64,000 nucleotides of DNA. It comes from Buxus sempervirens (lineage: Eukaryota; Streptophyta; Magnoliopsida; Buxales; Buxaceae). A program made the position numbers and the translations under genes. The notes below the pieces were generated by a model. The model did no database searches, was not told the origin of the DNA, and saw only the letters and a program-made list of their open reading frames with translations. The DNA is taken from assembly GCA_947561395.2 (NCBI GenBank), contig OX387192.1, positions 2,356,001 through 2,420,000 of the forward strand, in the 5' to 3' direction. Each line of letters opens with the position of its first letter. The stretch's first letter is position 1. Positions 34,337 to 45,800 of this stretch are shown piece by piece.

Positions 34337-36352
34337 TCTGGTCGATACGTAAACCCCGATCCTCCACCCGCACCAGAGGGAGAGACTGATGAAGAAAGGA
34401 GAAGGAGAGAAAAAGGGAAGGATGTGGCCACTGAAATGCCACAGACACATAAGAAGAAGGGGAAAGCCCCTGAGGAAGAGATCACAAAGCTCCACAATAG
34501 TGTTTTCACTCCGGAGTATGATCTCATCCAGCAATTGAACAAGACACTTGCCCAAATCTCCATCATGCGACTATTGTTTGACTCAGATAAGCATAAGGAT
34601 GTACTGATGAAAGTACTTGGTGATGCCTACGTGCTTGACGATATCAGCCTAGATCAGTTGGAAACAGTCATGTCAATAATCGCCACACCTGAGGCTGTTT
34701 CCTTTTCCTCTGCAGATCTGCCCCCAGAAGGCTGTGACCACACGGAACCACTGTACATTACAGTAAGGTGTTTTGACCTTGTAATGCAAAGGGTCATGAT
34801 TGACAATGGGTCAGCCCTGAACATCTGCCCAGTCAGGACCTTTCATAGCTTGCAGCTAAGCTCTGACTTGATCAAACCAAGTTCTCATAATGTCCGCGGG
34901 TTTGATAATGCTAAGAAGGATTCCCTTGGAGAAGTCACCTTGGACATCGTGGTTGCGGAATGGACATTCACCATGAATTTCGAGTTGATGGATATCAATG
35001 CCTCCTTCAACCTGCTAATTGGAAGGCCTTGGCTGCATCAAGCAGGAGCTGTCCCATCTACTTTGCATCGGATGATCCGGTTCGTCTCGGGGAATGAACT
35101 GATCACGGTCCATGCAGAGGACCACAGAGAATTTGAAAAGGTCGGAGTACCTTTTGTGGATTATGAGCTTCCTACATCGCTCAACTTCCAAGCAGTAGAA
35201 AAGGTCAGGAAGCTGCTCAAGCTATTCAGAATATAATTCCCCAAGGGTGGGGTGATGAATTTAATGATCCAACAGAAGTTGATTATCTGCAAGGATTATG
35301 GGAAGAACCTCCTTTACCCCTAGAGACAGCTGCAGATAGGGTAGGAGCAGATCCATTGGCCTCTTATGAATCAATGAAGGATTTACCTGCCTTGGTCACC
35401 CTAGCATCAGCCGATGATGTTGCATCTGCTGAAGAATCAGTCATTGATGAAGGAATACCTGTCTGCCCGTTTGATGTACTTGAGGCACCAACGGAGGATG
35501 AAGAAGACCCAGCCATGTACATTTGTATGATGGAAAGCCAAGACAGTTCAGGGGAACCTACCTGGAGGCAAAGATCACCTCCACCTCCTCCCCGCATGCT
35601 GCACCCTGCAACGCAGGATGGTTTGAACCAAATGTTTCAGTATATGCCACAAGTGCTAGGGCTAACCCCTGAAATGGTGTATCATGAGACATATGGGAAC
35701 TGGGCCCCAGATGAGCACTCTTCCTGCAGGAGGGAGATATCTGCAGAAATACCGGTAGCAAGGGCATTACCAAGGATGAATGTACCCAATGAAGTAACTA
35801 TCAAGGTACCCGGGTCAATCCCTCATCGCGGTGTATGGATAAGTTTATCATCAGATGATTCCAGGTCAGAGCAGAGCCAGAATAAGTCAGAAAAGGAAAA
35901 GGCAAATAATCCCATTTGCATCTCGTCCGACAGCAGCATCAGCATGATACAAAGCGGCAAGGCACAGGAAGTGACTGCCATCAGAAAAGAAGAACATGCA
36001 TTGCAGAACTGGAGTTCGACGCCTCTTGCTATCAGCAAGGCCAAACTGCCAAAGGGAGTTTCTTTCACTTCTGAAATTTCCCTTGTAGATATCTCTGCAC
36101 TTTTCAATAAATGCATGAAATCTTTTGAGTACTTGCCTGCTTCTGTTAATAACTGTACAAACAAACAAACTCAATCTTGCAACCTTAGTATCAATCTCGA
36201 CGCACACCCGAAAAACTCGGAGCACGAGATAGGTAATCAGGCTACCAAAATCAAACAAAAAGAACAAAAAGAAATTCAAGAAAGAATAAAAGAAAGAAAT
36301 GAGCTAGTGCACAGTATTGAGCAAGAATCAAACTGCGGCATCTACTCATCAC
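34337..36352 (+). pseudogene. Protease and following linker of element C, truncated by hAT
   Basis: The protease core has VMIDNGSALNICPVRTF and the flap-side FNLLIGRPWLHQAG (34796-35050). A one-base shift near 35190 moves the frame; the rest (about 35240-36352) is an acidic, Ser/Pro-rich linker with LGLTPEMVYHETYGNW. Element C stops at the hAT end at 36353, before RT. Its RT, RNase H, integrase and 3' LTR must lie beyond the window if they survive. Confidence 0.83.
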
Positions 36353-36364
36353 TAGGGCTGCAAC

Positions 36365-36590
36365 TCGGTTCGGTTCGGTCCGGGTTGATGCCAACCCAAG
36401 ACCAAACCGACTCTACATATATTCAACCCAAAACCGAACCGAACTGAATTCAAAACTGAAAACCTAAAACCGAAAACCTAAAACCGAAAACCGAACCGAT
36501 ATTAAATAAAATAACCGAAACCCAAACCGAACCGAACCGATTTACATGAAATCAGGTCGGTTCGGTTCGAATCAGGTTATACCAGACCTA
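36365..36590. repeat. Subterminal CCGAACC motif cluster of the hAT element
   Basis: At least ten copies of ACCGAAC or its complement are spread over 225 bp in both orientations. This matches the transposase-binding subterminal repeats of Ac/Tip100-type elements. Confidence 0.75.
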
Positions 36591-38384
36591 TTTTCCATTA
36601 TAAGGTGCTGATTTTTATCTCCAAATCCTATTTAGACCAAAAAAATCCTTACATAACTACAATCCAGTTGATACACAAAAAAATCCTTACATAACTACAA
36701 TCCTTACATAGCTACAATCCAGTTGATACACAAAAAGACCCAATCTCATTGATATTAGAGACCAAAAAACCAAAATAACATTCTCCAGAACCAATTGCTC
36801 CCATGAAATCTGTGAAGACAATTAGTGCACCAATGCACAGTGCACACACCACCAAAGGCAGCAGCTTGAATATACAATACCTGTAAAGGAAATTGAGACG
36901 TGTTTTATCACCCAAATTATTTAGCAATCGAAAGGATAATAAGAATATGCAATTAAATATTCAACTGATCCAGTATGCCTATATAGAGGAAATTGAAACA
37001 CTATCAAAAAAATAGAGGAAATTGAAAGCCAATTAATGAAACGTGTGCTGCCAAGATGAGGCTTTGAATGCCTTCTATGCCAATTAGAGCTTCCCACATG
37101 TTGCATTACAGCATTATCAATGTCATGACCAAAACCATGGGTCGTAAGGAAGTCTAGTTTCATGCTTTGAACAATTTACATGAAAGCATCCTAGCAACCA
37201 AGAAAACAAGGTCTACTAATACAACAGCTTGGTTTCCAATTTTGAAATGAATGGATGACATATAAACCATCCAGCACAGACCACATGGTCGTCAGGTTCA
37301 CATCAATCCATACAAAAAGCTAAATTAACTGACAAGGATGGTAGGTAGCAGCTTTTCTGTTTAAAGGCAGATGGAGGACCCCTTTTTTAGCATATTATCA
37401 GGAGTCCATTTATTCAGAGAAATTTGTCCAAATCATTCGTGTGTTCAATCAATAATAACAGGAAAGCAGACATGGCAAGGCTCACCTATTTTAGATCGGT
37501 CAACACATTGAAAGCAAACAACACTTCCAAAGACACCAAGATGAATAAAATTAATGCTCAGGTTTCAGCTTCACCTGGACCACTTCAGACATTCTACCAA
37601 GTGATCCAAAATTTGGAGCAATGCATCCAAATCATTCATATGTTCACTCAATAATAAGAGAAGAGAGTAGAAGTGATATGGCTCAACTATGTTAGATATG
37701 AGGATCCAAGATCACCACATTCAAAGCAAACAACACTTAAAAAGGCATCATGGCAAATAAAATTAATGCTTGGGTTTCAGATTCTGCATGTGGAACCATT
37801 TCAGACATTCTAAAAATATGACACCAAGTGATCCAACAGCAGGCACCTTTTTACTAATTATGCAATGGAGTTATGTTAAAGGTTCCATTCATTGAAACAC
37901 CAGAATCAGAACTTGCACTGTTGAACTTAAATTTGTGTTGCCAAGCTTACATGAATAATGTTCTAATCTAAATTATTCAAAAAAATGAACATTACCAACT
38001 CCAAACAGCTCATAGCAATTATTATAATCTAAATGACCAGCATGTAAATCTTTGCTTTCATGGTTATTCAAAAAGATCATGGCTTGCCAACTTTCTAAAC
38101 TCACTTAACAATTGAAACCGTCACAAAGTTGAAGTCTCTATAAATGACACTGCTCTATTACAAGAAGGAAAATCTATGCGTCTGTAAATAAAAAACCACA
38201 TCCTGATTGCGATTGTAATACAATTAGTCAAGGACAGAAGTATAAAGTTAAAGTCAGTTTATGAATCTTAAAATCTATTTACCTCAAGTACACAGCGTCA
38301 CAGCCACGCATCACATAATAGTATCCTAAAGAGATCCAGCAGCTGTGCCAGGTTCGTCAGTTATGACTGCAAATTTTAAAAAAG
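36591..38384. other. Non-coding 3' region of the hAT element
   Basis: No gene recognised. It includes short direct repeats of AAATCCTTACATAACTACAA at 36646-36740 and a longer direct repeat at 37419-37834 (listed separately). Confidence 0.55.
37419..37834. repeat. ~205-bp direct repeat pair in the hAT element
   Basis: CCAAATCATTC-TGTTCA-TCAATAATAA...AAGCAAACAACACTT...CAAGTGATCCAA appears at about 37419-37612 and again at 37627-37834. The copies share roughly three quarters of their bases by eye. Confidence 0.7.
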
Positions 38385-38877
38385 TTAAATTAGAATCATA
38401 TTTAGAAATAATAATAATTCAACAAGCATGTAATATATATTAGATAATAAGAAAACATTTAAATTACTTGATTCAGTTTCCTCAAGCTCTGCTAGGTTTT
38501 CCTCGATCTCAATCGGGATAGGAGAAGCCTGTAACCAATCCTGTGCACAAATCAAGCACTCCACAAGTTTAGGTGTCAATGAGCTACGAAACTGATCAAG
38601 TACACGGCCTCCTGTACTGAATGCTGACTCTGAAGCTACTGTCGACACAGGAATTGCTAGAACATCACGTGCTATGTGAGAAAGCACCCAAAATTTGGAA
38701 TTTTTCAACTTCCACCAACACAAAATATCAAAATTAGATTCATCTTTTTCAACACTCTCCTCCAAATATCTATCCAATTCAGATTTGGACTGAATGGTCT
38801 CTTCTTCTTCCAAATGTTTCCAGAAGTCATCTTTAATACTCTTAATTTGGATACATGCATCAGGGGGAGACTGCTCA
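38385..38877 (-). pseudogene. hAT transposase, C-terminal part
   Basis: Encodes the hAT C-terminal dimerisation domain: FDILCWWKLKNSKFWVLSHI, ARDVLAIPVSTVASESAFST, GGRVLDQFRSSLTPKLVECL, ICAQDWLQ. This domain is diagnostic for plant hAT transposases. The frame runs from the copia insertion point at 38877 to a stop at 38385; the last ~25 codons are hydrophobic and may be read past a former splice site. The preceding coding part is at 49447-48938, in phase once the copia element and one TSD copy are left out. The gene is inactive because of the insertions. Confidence 0.88.
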
Positions 38878-39911
38878 TGAAAGAGTAGAGGACTACTTTT
38901 AAGGTCCACGATCTATAACGATTCAGAATTTAACAATTTCGGAAACGGTACACAAAGAATTATACGAGGAAACCTGGATCCAGATCCAGGAAAAACCTCG
39001 AGTCTATATGAGGCGACTAACCCTTCAAAATCCACTATTGAATGAGAAGACAATTACAAAGGAGAACATACTTAACCTTTACAATTTGACTCACTCAACA
39101 GCAATCCACAGTTCGAATCCACGAACTGCTACACAGCTTGAATCCACAAGCTGCAGAACACGATCAGTCCAGATCGCAAACAATCACTCTCCAGTGATCC
39201 ACAGTTCGAATCCACGAACTGCAACACAGCTTGAATCCACAAGCTGCAGGACACGATCAATCCAGATCGCAGCAATCCTCTCAGAATCCACTGAGACGAT
39301 CCAATGCAGTAGGAATCCACCTACGCATCAATCAAGGTCGATCACCAGTCCAGGCAATCACACGATCAGATGAAGTTCTGAATTGAAGAAGAATCCACTG
39401 TCTTCAATTCCAGGCGATCTATCTCAGATCTCCCCCTCACTCAATCGTCGACTCTCTAAAGAAGATTTGATCGAATCTCAAAAACCTCAAGATTCGAAAA
39501 GCAAATGATCCAAAGGAAAAAGTCAAATTAAGAATTACAACTCGTCTATTTAAAGAATAAAACACAGATCGCGTCGAGCGCTGGTAGCGTCGTGAAGCGA
39601 TCGAAGTAGACGGCTGGTAGCGAACTCATGTCCCGCTCAGAGTGAGTTGAATCTGTTAAACGCGCGCTGCTAGCGAGCTGCTAGCGGGAGAGTACGCGGC
39701 AGGTGCACGATCCTTGCTTTTGACACACGAATTTCCTTATGTGCTGCCAGCGGGGTGGCAGCGGCGTGGTAGCAGTGAGGTGGCACCAACTTCTTCTTCT
39801 TTACTGAATTTACTGAATTTTCATTGTTTAATCTGCACATCTTGAAGCTTCATTAGAAACCTAATTTGTCAATCATTTGCCATAACAGGAGTGTGAGTTT
39901 TCACACTTACA
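38878..39911 (-). repeat. 3' LTR of the copia element
   Basis: On the minus strand it starts TGTAAGTGTGAAAACTCACA and ends CTACTCTTTCA. Differences from the other LTR were seen near 38899, 39430, 39661 and 39674. It contains GCTGCTAGCG/GCTGCCAGCG dyads (about 39590-39790) upstream of a TATA-like CTTTAAATAG (39555-39546). Confidence 0.95.
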
Positions 39912-39922
39912 ATCTCCCCCTT
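39912..39922 (-). promoter_or_regulatory. Polypurine tract of the copia element
   Basis: AAGGGGGAGAT on the minus strand directly precedes the 3' LTR. Similar AAGGGGGAG tracts lie near 40160-40170 and 40180-40190 and may be extra PPTs. Confidence 0.8.
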
Positions 39923-40394
39923 GGCAAATGCCTGACAACAACCTTACATCAGATTTTAATATCAACCTTAGTTAATGATGATTTCCATTCAAGAAATTTA
40001 AAACTACACTGTTAACCAGAGACATAATGATTTGGACTAATTCAGAATTTCATTCATTTACAAACAGATATACAGATACCAAAATCATTTACACTGTTCA
40101 AGAAAGACAGACAGCAAGAAAGAAGGACAAACAGACATTAAGAAAGAAAGACAGACATTATCTCCCCCTTACTTAATACTCCCCCTTATAAAAAATATAT
40201 TCAGGAGACAACACCAGAACAGACCATAACAAAAAGCAACCATCATATCCACAGCAAGAATAACAGCACCAAACAGCAAGCAAACAACAAGATTCGAAAC
40301 ATCAGCAGCAGCAAGCAGCAGACAGCAAACAGCAAGCATCAGCATCAGCACCAACCCAGCCAAACCATCAACAGAACCAGAGACTCCAGTAGCA
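39923..40394 (-). other. 3' untranslated region of the copia element
   Basis: Non-coding, with CAGCA-rich simple repeats at 40280-40350 and two further polypurine stretches near 40160-40195. Confidence 0.6.
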
Positions 40395-41699
40395 TCATCC
40401 AAATTTCTCCCCCTTTCTGGATGGTGGTTTGGGTTCCCAAGACCTTGAGTAGTGCTTGTAGGCATCTTGAGATCTGGAGTGCAGCCAACAGAGCTTGTGA
40501 TCCATCTCCAGCTGAGTCTTCCGAATGCATTCCAGAAAATGACCCGCTTCATTTTGCATACGTTGCTGAGCAGCAACGTCCCTTTGTACTTCTCCACAAG
40601 TGAAATCAACATCCTTCAGCAATTGCCCGAGCTTCTCTTGGGTTTCGGATTTGAACATGCTCATCATGAGCATGTGAGACCTAACCTCTGAAAAGAAAGC
40701 CTCCTGAGAAGCTTGCATTGAATTCAGTTTCTCTATGATGGCCACAGCATCAGGGCTGGACAGAGAGGACTGAGAAGAGGAGGGATCAGAGGACATTACC
40801 CGAAATGGACTTGCTCGTTTACTGCGGGTCAGAGTGGATGAAGCAATGGGAGGACGGGGATGCATAATCAATTCAGTAGGATCAGGGAGTACCCCCTGAT
40901 GAACACACATGTACGAGATGAAAATTCCAAAAGGAAGAGCTGCAGTCTTGGATTTTAAATTCCTAGACTGAAGAATCTGATGGAAGATAATGGAAGGAAT
41001 ACAGACACTTTCTCTGTTCCAGATGGCATGAAGAAGTCTTGCCCGATGGTGAGAGATCTCTGAGTGATGATCAGAAGGAACAAGAGAAGCACAAACAAAC
41101 AAGTTCAAGATCCGGAGAAGATCTTGAAGAGAGCCATGAGGCAAATAGTTGGGCTTGTTCTTAATGGAAGTGGGAGCACCCTCAACTATTAGAGACGGAA
41201 TAATGGACTCCATAGGAGGATCAGAATGAGACTCAAGAAAGTTAAAGGAGGGAGAGTCAACAATTGGTAGTTCAAGTAGAGAGGAAATAAGCTCTTTCGA
41301 GAAGTCGAAAGAAATTCCCCTGACATAGGCTTTGACAGAGCCTTGATTGGCAAGATGAAGTTGATGAAGATTAGAGTAAAATTCACGGACCAAGTTCGGA
41401 TAAGCAAAGCCACCAAGTAATGCAAATTTATTCCAACCATTGTCCGAAAACAATGAGTAGAAAGGGGTTTCAGAAAAAGAGTCAAGCTTGATGGCCCTTT
41501 CCAGAAGAAGAGGCCTGTGCTTGAAGAAGGTATTGAAATCAGATAAACCATTCCCCACAAATGGTTCAGAAGAATGAGAAGGGGAAGGTGGACTCACAGG
41601 AGGAGAAGGAATAACCGGAGAAGACCTCACAGGAGGAGACTTCACAGGAGGAGACGATGTTGAAGGAGAATCCGTTCTTGACTTTCTCTTGAGAGGCAT
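40395..41699 (-). CDS. Extra (env-position) ORF of the copia element
   Basis: An intact 434-codon frame starts at ATG 41699-41697 (MPLKRKSRTDSPSTSS). It has a Ser/Pro-rich N-terminus with repeated PPVKSPPV-like motifs (about 12-45), then a globular region with NKFALLGGFAYPNLVREFYS and KAYVRGISFDFSKELISSLL. That resembles the 'putative plant transposon protein' domain, as I remember it. A Ser-rich linker and a helical C-terminus (about 310-420) follow. SIRE-type elements carry an extra ORF in this position, sometimes called env-like; I see no signal peptide or convincing membrane anchor, so an envelope role is not supported. It is downstream of pol with its own candidate promoter (41991-42039). 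Confidence 0.75.
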   Translation of the reverse strand: MPLKRKSRTDSPSTSSPPVKSPPVRSSPVIPSPPVSPPSPSHSSEPFVGNGLSDFNTFFKHRPLLLERAIKLDSFSETPFYSLFSDNGWNKFALLGGFAYPNLVREFYSNLHQLHLANQGSVKAYVRGISFDFSKELISSLLELPIVDSPSFNFLESHSDPPMESIIPSLIVEGAPTSIKNKPNYLPHGSLQDLLRILNLFVCASLVPSDHHSEISHHRARLLHAIWNRESVCIPSIIFHQILQSRNLKSKTAALPFGIFISYMCVHQGVLPDPTELIMHPRPPIASSTLTRSKRASPFRVMSSDPSSSQSSLSSPDAVAIIEKLNSMQASQEAFFSEVRSHMLMMSMFKSETQEKLGQLLKDVDFTCGEVQRDVAAQQRMQNEAGHFLECIRKTQLEMDHKLCWLHSRSQDAYKHYSRSWEPKPPSRKGEKFG

Positions 41700-41741
41700 G
41701 GTAAAAGAAATGGAAGAGAAAGAGAAAACAGACAGCACCAA

Positions 41742-42873
41742 CCAACCAAACGAGAAAGCCCTAAGTGCTGAAAAAACTACTAAACCCTAGCTTCGAATAA
41801 AGAGAGAAAACTACAGAATTAGGAAGCAGAAAAATGAAGAAGCAGGACGAAGATAGTAAAAAAAATTTTACCTGAACAGTAGACAGGAAGGAAGAAGATG
41901 ACAGCGACAGCAGCACCGGGACACGACGCGAGAAGCGAGGGAAAAGCGAAGAGGGTGAAAAGAACAGGGGTAAAAAAAATGCACTTTCACCTATATATAG
42001 GCAAACAAAATACGCTGCCAGCGAGTAACTGGCGGCGTAGAAGGTGCACATGCACACACAAAGAAAACTACAGATTCAATGCATACATTTATAAAAGAGG
42101 TTTGATCAATTTTTCATGACATCCTCCTACTTCCAAACACGAAGCTGAGATTTTAGCTTAACCAAAAATCATCCAGATAATCAAGTTATTCAATCTAAGA
42201 AGTATTTAGCACAAAACTGATCTTGAAGTACCTATCAAAGTTAATTCCGATGTGGTACATTTCATATCAAAGAGCAAAATTTCATTTATGGTTTCTCATA
42301 CTATAAATTTTCTTCAAGATATTAAGTACATATGCATACTAATGAGTCAATGCTTGTGAGAAATGAGCAACATTTTTGACTTTTACACTTCATACATATA
42401 GAAGACTATTTCAGTGTAAACAATCTTGAAAAGTATAGACATATCCCAACTTCATTTTGGTGGCTTTCGCACATCTGAGATAGGTAGCCTTTTCTGATCT
42501 CTTTTTCTTTTTAAAGAAGGTATTGACCCTTAAAAAACCTGAGTTTACAGTTCATTCCAAGAATATACCTTCTTTATCTTTTTCTTTTTGAGATTTACAG
42601 TGGCTTTCACTCTAATCTCTATGGCAGCCATTTCCAAAACTTTTCTTTTCACAAAGGTGATAGCCTATAGATCCCAAGCTTTACCACACAATAAGCTTCA
42701 ATACGTACAGGTGTTTCAGACAAAGTTGCTGGTTAGAAATAAGACATTTCTGTCAATATGCATACACTCAATCTTCCTGAAAACAGATCTTAGTAATAAG
42801 AACACACAAATTCATTTTGAACAGATATGTGAGACATTTTACATCAAAATTAACTCAAAACAGAACCTGATTT
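41742..42873 (-). other. Spacer between pol and the extra ORF of the copia element
   Basis: About 1.1 kb without coding frames. It contains the candidate internal promoter (dyad 42011-42039, TATA 42000-41991). A possible splice donor TTCAG/GTAAAA lies near 41870 on the minus strand, upstream of the extra ORF. Confidence 0.55.
41991..42039 (-). promoter_or_regulatory. Candidate internal promoter before the extra ORF
   Basis: TACGCTGCCAG and CTGGCGGCGTA (42011-42021 and 42029-42039) form an 11-bp inverted repeat with one mismatch, of the same type as the dyads in the LTR. On the minus strand it is followed 10 bp later by CTATATATAG (42000-41991) and, ~290 bp later, by the extra ORF. Confidence 0.5.
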
Positions 42874-45800
42874 TCAGTTTTGAGAACATACTCCTAGGGA
42901 TTTCCTAAGAGTTTCAAATCTGTTTTGATCTAAAGGTTTGGTAAAAATGTCAGCCAACTGTTTTTCAGTAGATATGTATTCAATCACAACAGTTTTGTCT
43001 TCAATCAACTCTCTTATAAAGTGATGCCTGATATCTATATGTTTGGTCCTTGAGTGTTGAACAGGATTCTTAGAGATATTTATGGCACTTTGATTATCAC
43101 AGAAGAGAATCATTTGATCTTGATCTATCCCATAATCTGATAACATTTGTTTCATCCAAATAAGTTGAGTACAACTGCTTCCTACAGCAATATACTCAGC
43201 TTCAGCAGTACTCAGAGAAACACAGTTTTGTTTCTTGCTTAACTAGGCAATAAGATTATTTCCCATGTAAAAGCAACCACCAGAGGTGCTTTTTCTGTCA
43301 TCCATACACCCAGCCCAATCAGCATCAGTGTATCCAGTTAGATGTGGGTTTGTCTCTTTGGAAAACCAGATTCCCAGATCAATAGTCCCATTAACATATT
43401 TTATAATCCTTTTAACAGCATTCAGATGGGATTCTTTAGGATTAGCCTGATATCTAGCACATACTCCAACACTAAAGCTTATATCAGGTCTACTTGCTGT
43501 TAAGTACAGTAGACTCCCAATCATTCCCCTGTACAGGTTAGGGTCTACAACCTTTCCAGATTAATCTTTTCCAAGTCTTAAACTAGTACTCATAGGAGTC
43601 CTAGCATGTTTAGCATGAGTTAAGCTGAATCTCTTAACAAGATTTCTTGAATATTTTGCTTGAGAGAAAAAAATTCCTTGTTGAGATTGATAAATCTGAA
43701 GACCTAAGAAAAAATTCAGTTCACCCATCATACTCATTTCAAATTCACTTTTCATTAAATCAGCAAAGAGGTGAGCATGATTTTCAGAAGTGGACCCAAA
43801 CACTATGTCATCAACATAGATTTGAGCAATCAAAATATGTTTGGACTCTCTTTGAATAAAGAGAGTTTTATCTACATTTCCTCTCATAAAACCAGATTCA
43901 AGTAAAAAGAAAGTAAGTCTCTCATACCAAGCTCTAGGAGCTTGTTTGAGTCCATACAAAGCTTTGTTCAGTTTATAGACATATTTAGGATGATTTGTGT
44001 CCTCAAATCCTTTAGGTTGCTCTACATAGACCTCTTCATTCAGATATCCATTCAAAAATGCACTCTTAACATCCATTTGAAACAGTTTAAACTTCAAGTA
44101 ACATGCAATAGACAGCAGTAATCTGATTGATTCTAACCTAGCTACAGGAGCAAAGGTTTCATCAAAATCTATTCCTTCTACTTGAGTATACCCCTGAGCA
44201 ACAAGCCTTGCCTTATTTCTGGTTACTGTCCCATTCTCATCAGATTTGTTTTTAAAAATCCACTTGGTTCCTATCACATTCAGATTAGAGGGTCTTTCAA
44301 CCAATTCCCAAACATTATTTCTAGTAAATTGATTCAGTTCTTCATGCATAGCATTCAACCAAGAATCATCTAACAATGCATCTTTATAAGATTTTGGCTC
44401 AAATTGAGAGAGATAAGAAGAAAATCTTACCTCATTATGTACCTGATGTCTTGTTCTGACACCATCTGAAATATTTCCAACAATTTGCTCAGTTGGGTGG
44501 TCTTTGAGAGTTCTAGCCAGAGGAACCACTTCAATGCTTGAGGAAGCATCTCTGATTTCATCCTCTTCATCTACAGCCTGCATAAATTCACTGTCATTAC
44601 TTTCATCATCTATTAGCACATTAATAGATTCCATTACAACTGATTTCTGCAAATTGAAAACTCTGTAAGCTCTACTAGAAGAAGAATATCCTAGAAAAAT
44701 TCCTTCATCACTTCTAGAATCAAATTTTCCTAGATTTTCTCTGTCCCTTAAGATATAACATTTACTTCCAAATACTCTGAAATATTTCAAATTTGGCTGT
44801 TTTCCTTTCCAAAGTTCATAGGGAGTTTGTTTCCATCCAGATCTGATATAAACTCTGTTACTAATGTAACAGGCAGTGTTTATAGCTTCAGCCCAGAATT
44901 TTGTTGAAATTTTCTTGGCTATCATCATGGTTCTAGCCATTTCTTGTAAAACTCTGTTCTTCCTCTCCACAACTCCGTTTTGTTGTGGGGTCTTAGGAGC
45001 AGAAAATTCATGTTTGATTCCATGTTCTTCACAGAAATTGGAAAACATTTGATTCTCAAATTCTGTCCCATGGTCAGATCTGATTCTTACAATCTTTCCT
45101 ATTTGCAAGTTCTTTTCAACTTGAATTTGGCAGCACAGATGTTTAAAACAGTTGAAACATTCAGATTTTTCTCTTAGAAAGTCTACATAAGTATATCTGC
45201 TGTAGTCATCTACTGCAACAAATATATATTTCTTTCCTCCCAGACTTTCAGTCTTTGTAGGTCCCATTAAATCCATATGAATCAGTTCTAATGGTCTTGA
45301 TGTTCCTACAATGTTGGTTTTCTTATGTGTGGCTTTGATTTGCTTTCCTTGGTTGCAAGGACCACACATTCCTTCCTTTTTATTTTTCCCAAACTTGGGA
45401 ATTCCTCTAACCAGCTCAGACTTAGAGATTTTTGACAAATCTCTATAGTTAATGTGGCCAAGTCTTCTATGCCACAAATCAATTTCATTGCCTATGGAGG
45501 ATTTTAAAGAGCACTCACTGTTTCCAATAATCCCATAGCAATTATCACTTGTTCTTTCACCTACAAGAACAGTCCTACCAGATTTATCCAGTATTTTGCA
45601 CTCTTTTCTGGTAAAATTAACAAATAATCTGGAATCACATAATTGGCTAATACTGATAAGATTTGCCTTCAAACCAGATACAAATAGAACATTCTTTAAG
45701 CAAACTCCATTTGGACCTGTAACAGTTCCTTTACCTTTAACTTGGGAAGTGTTTCCATCACCAAATGTAACACTTCCACCAAAATATTCTTCAAAGGTAC

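Noticed and set aside
39008-39373. 121-codon ORF present identically at 39008 and 48029
   Set aside because: Both lie in the copia LTRs on the opposite strand to the element; duplication is due to the LTRs, not a gene pair.
40395-41699. Extra copia ORF as a captured host gene or true envelope gene
   Set aside because: It sits between pol and the PPT in the usual SIRE extra-ORF place and resembles a plant transposon protein; no signal peptide or TM anchor supports an envelope.
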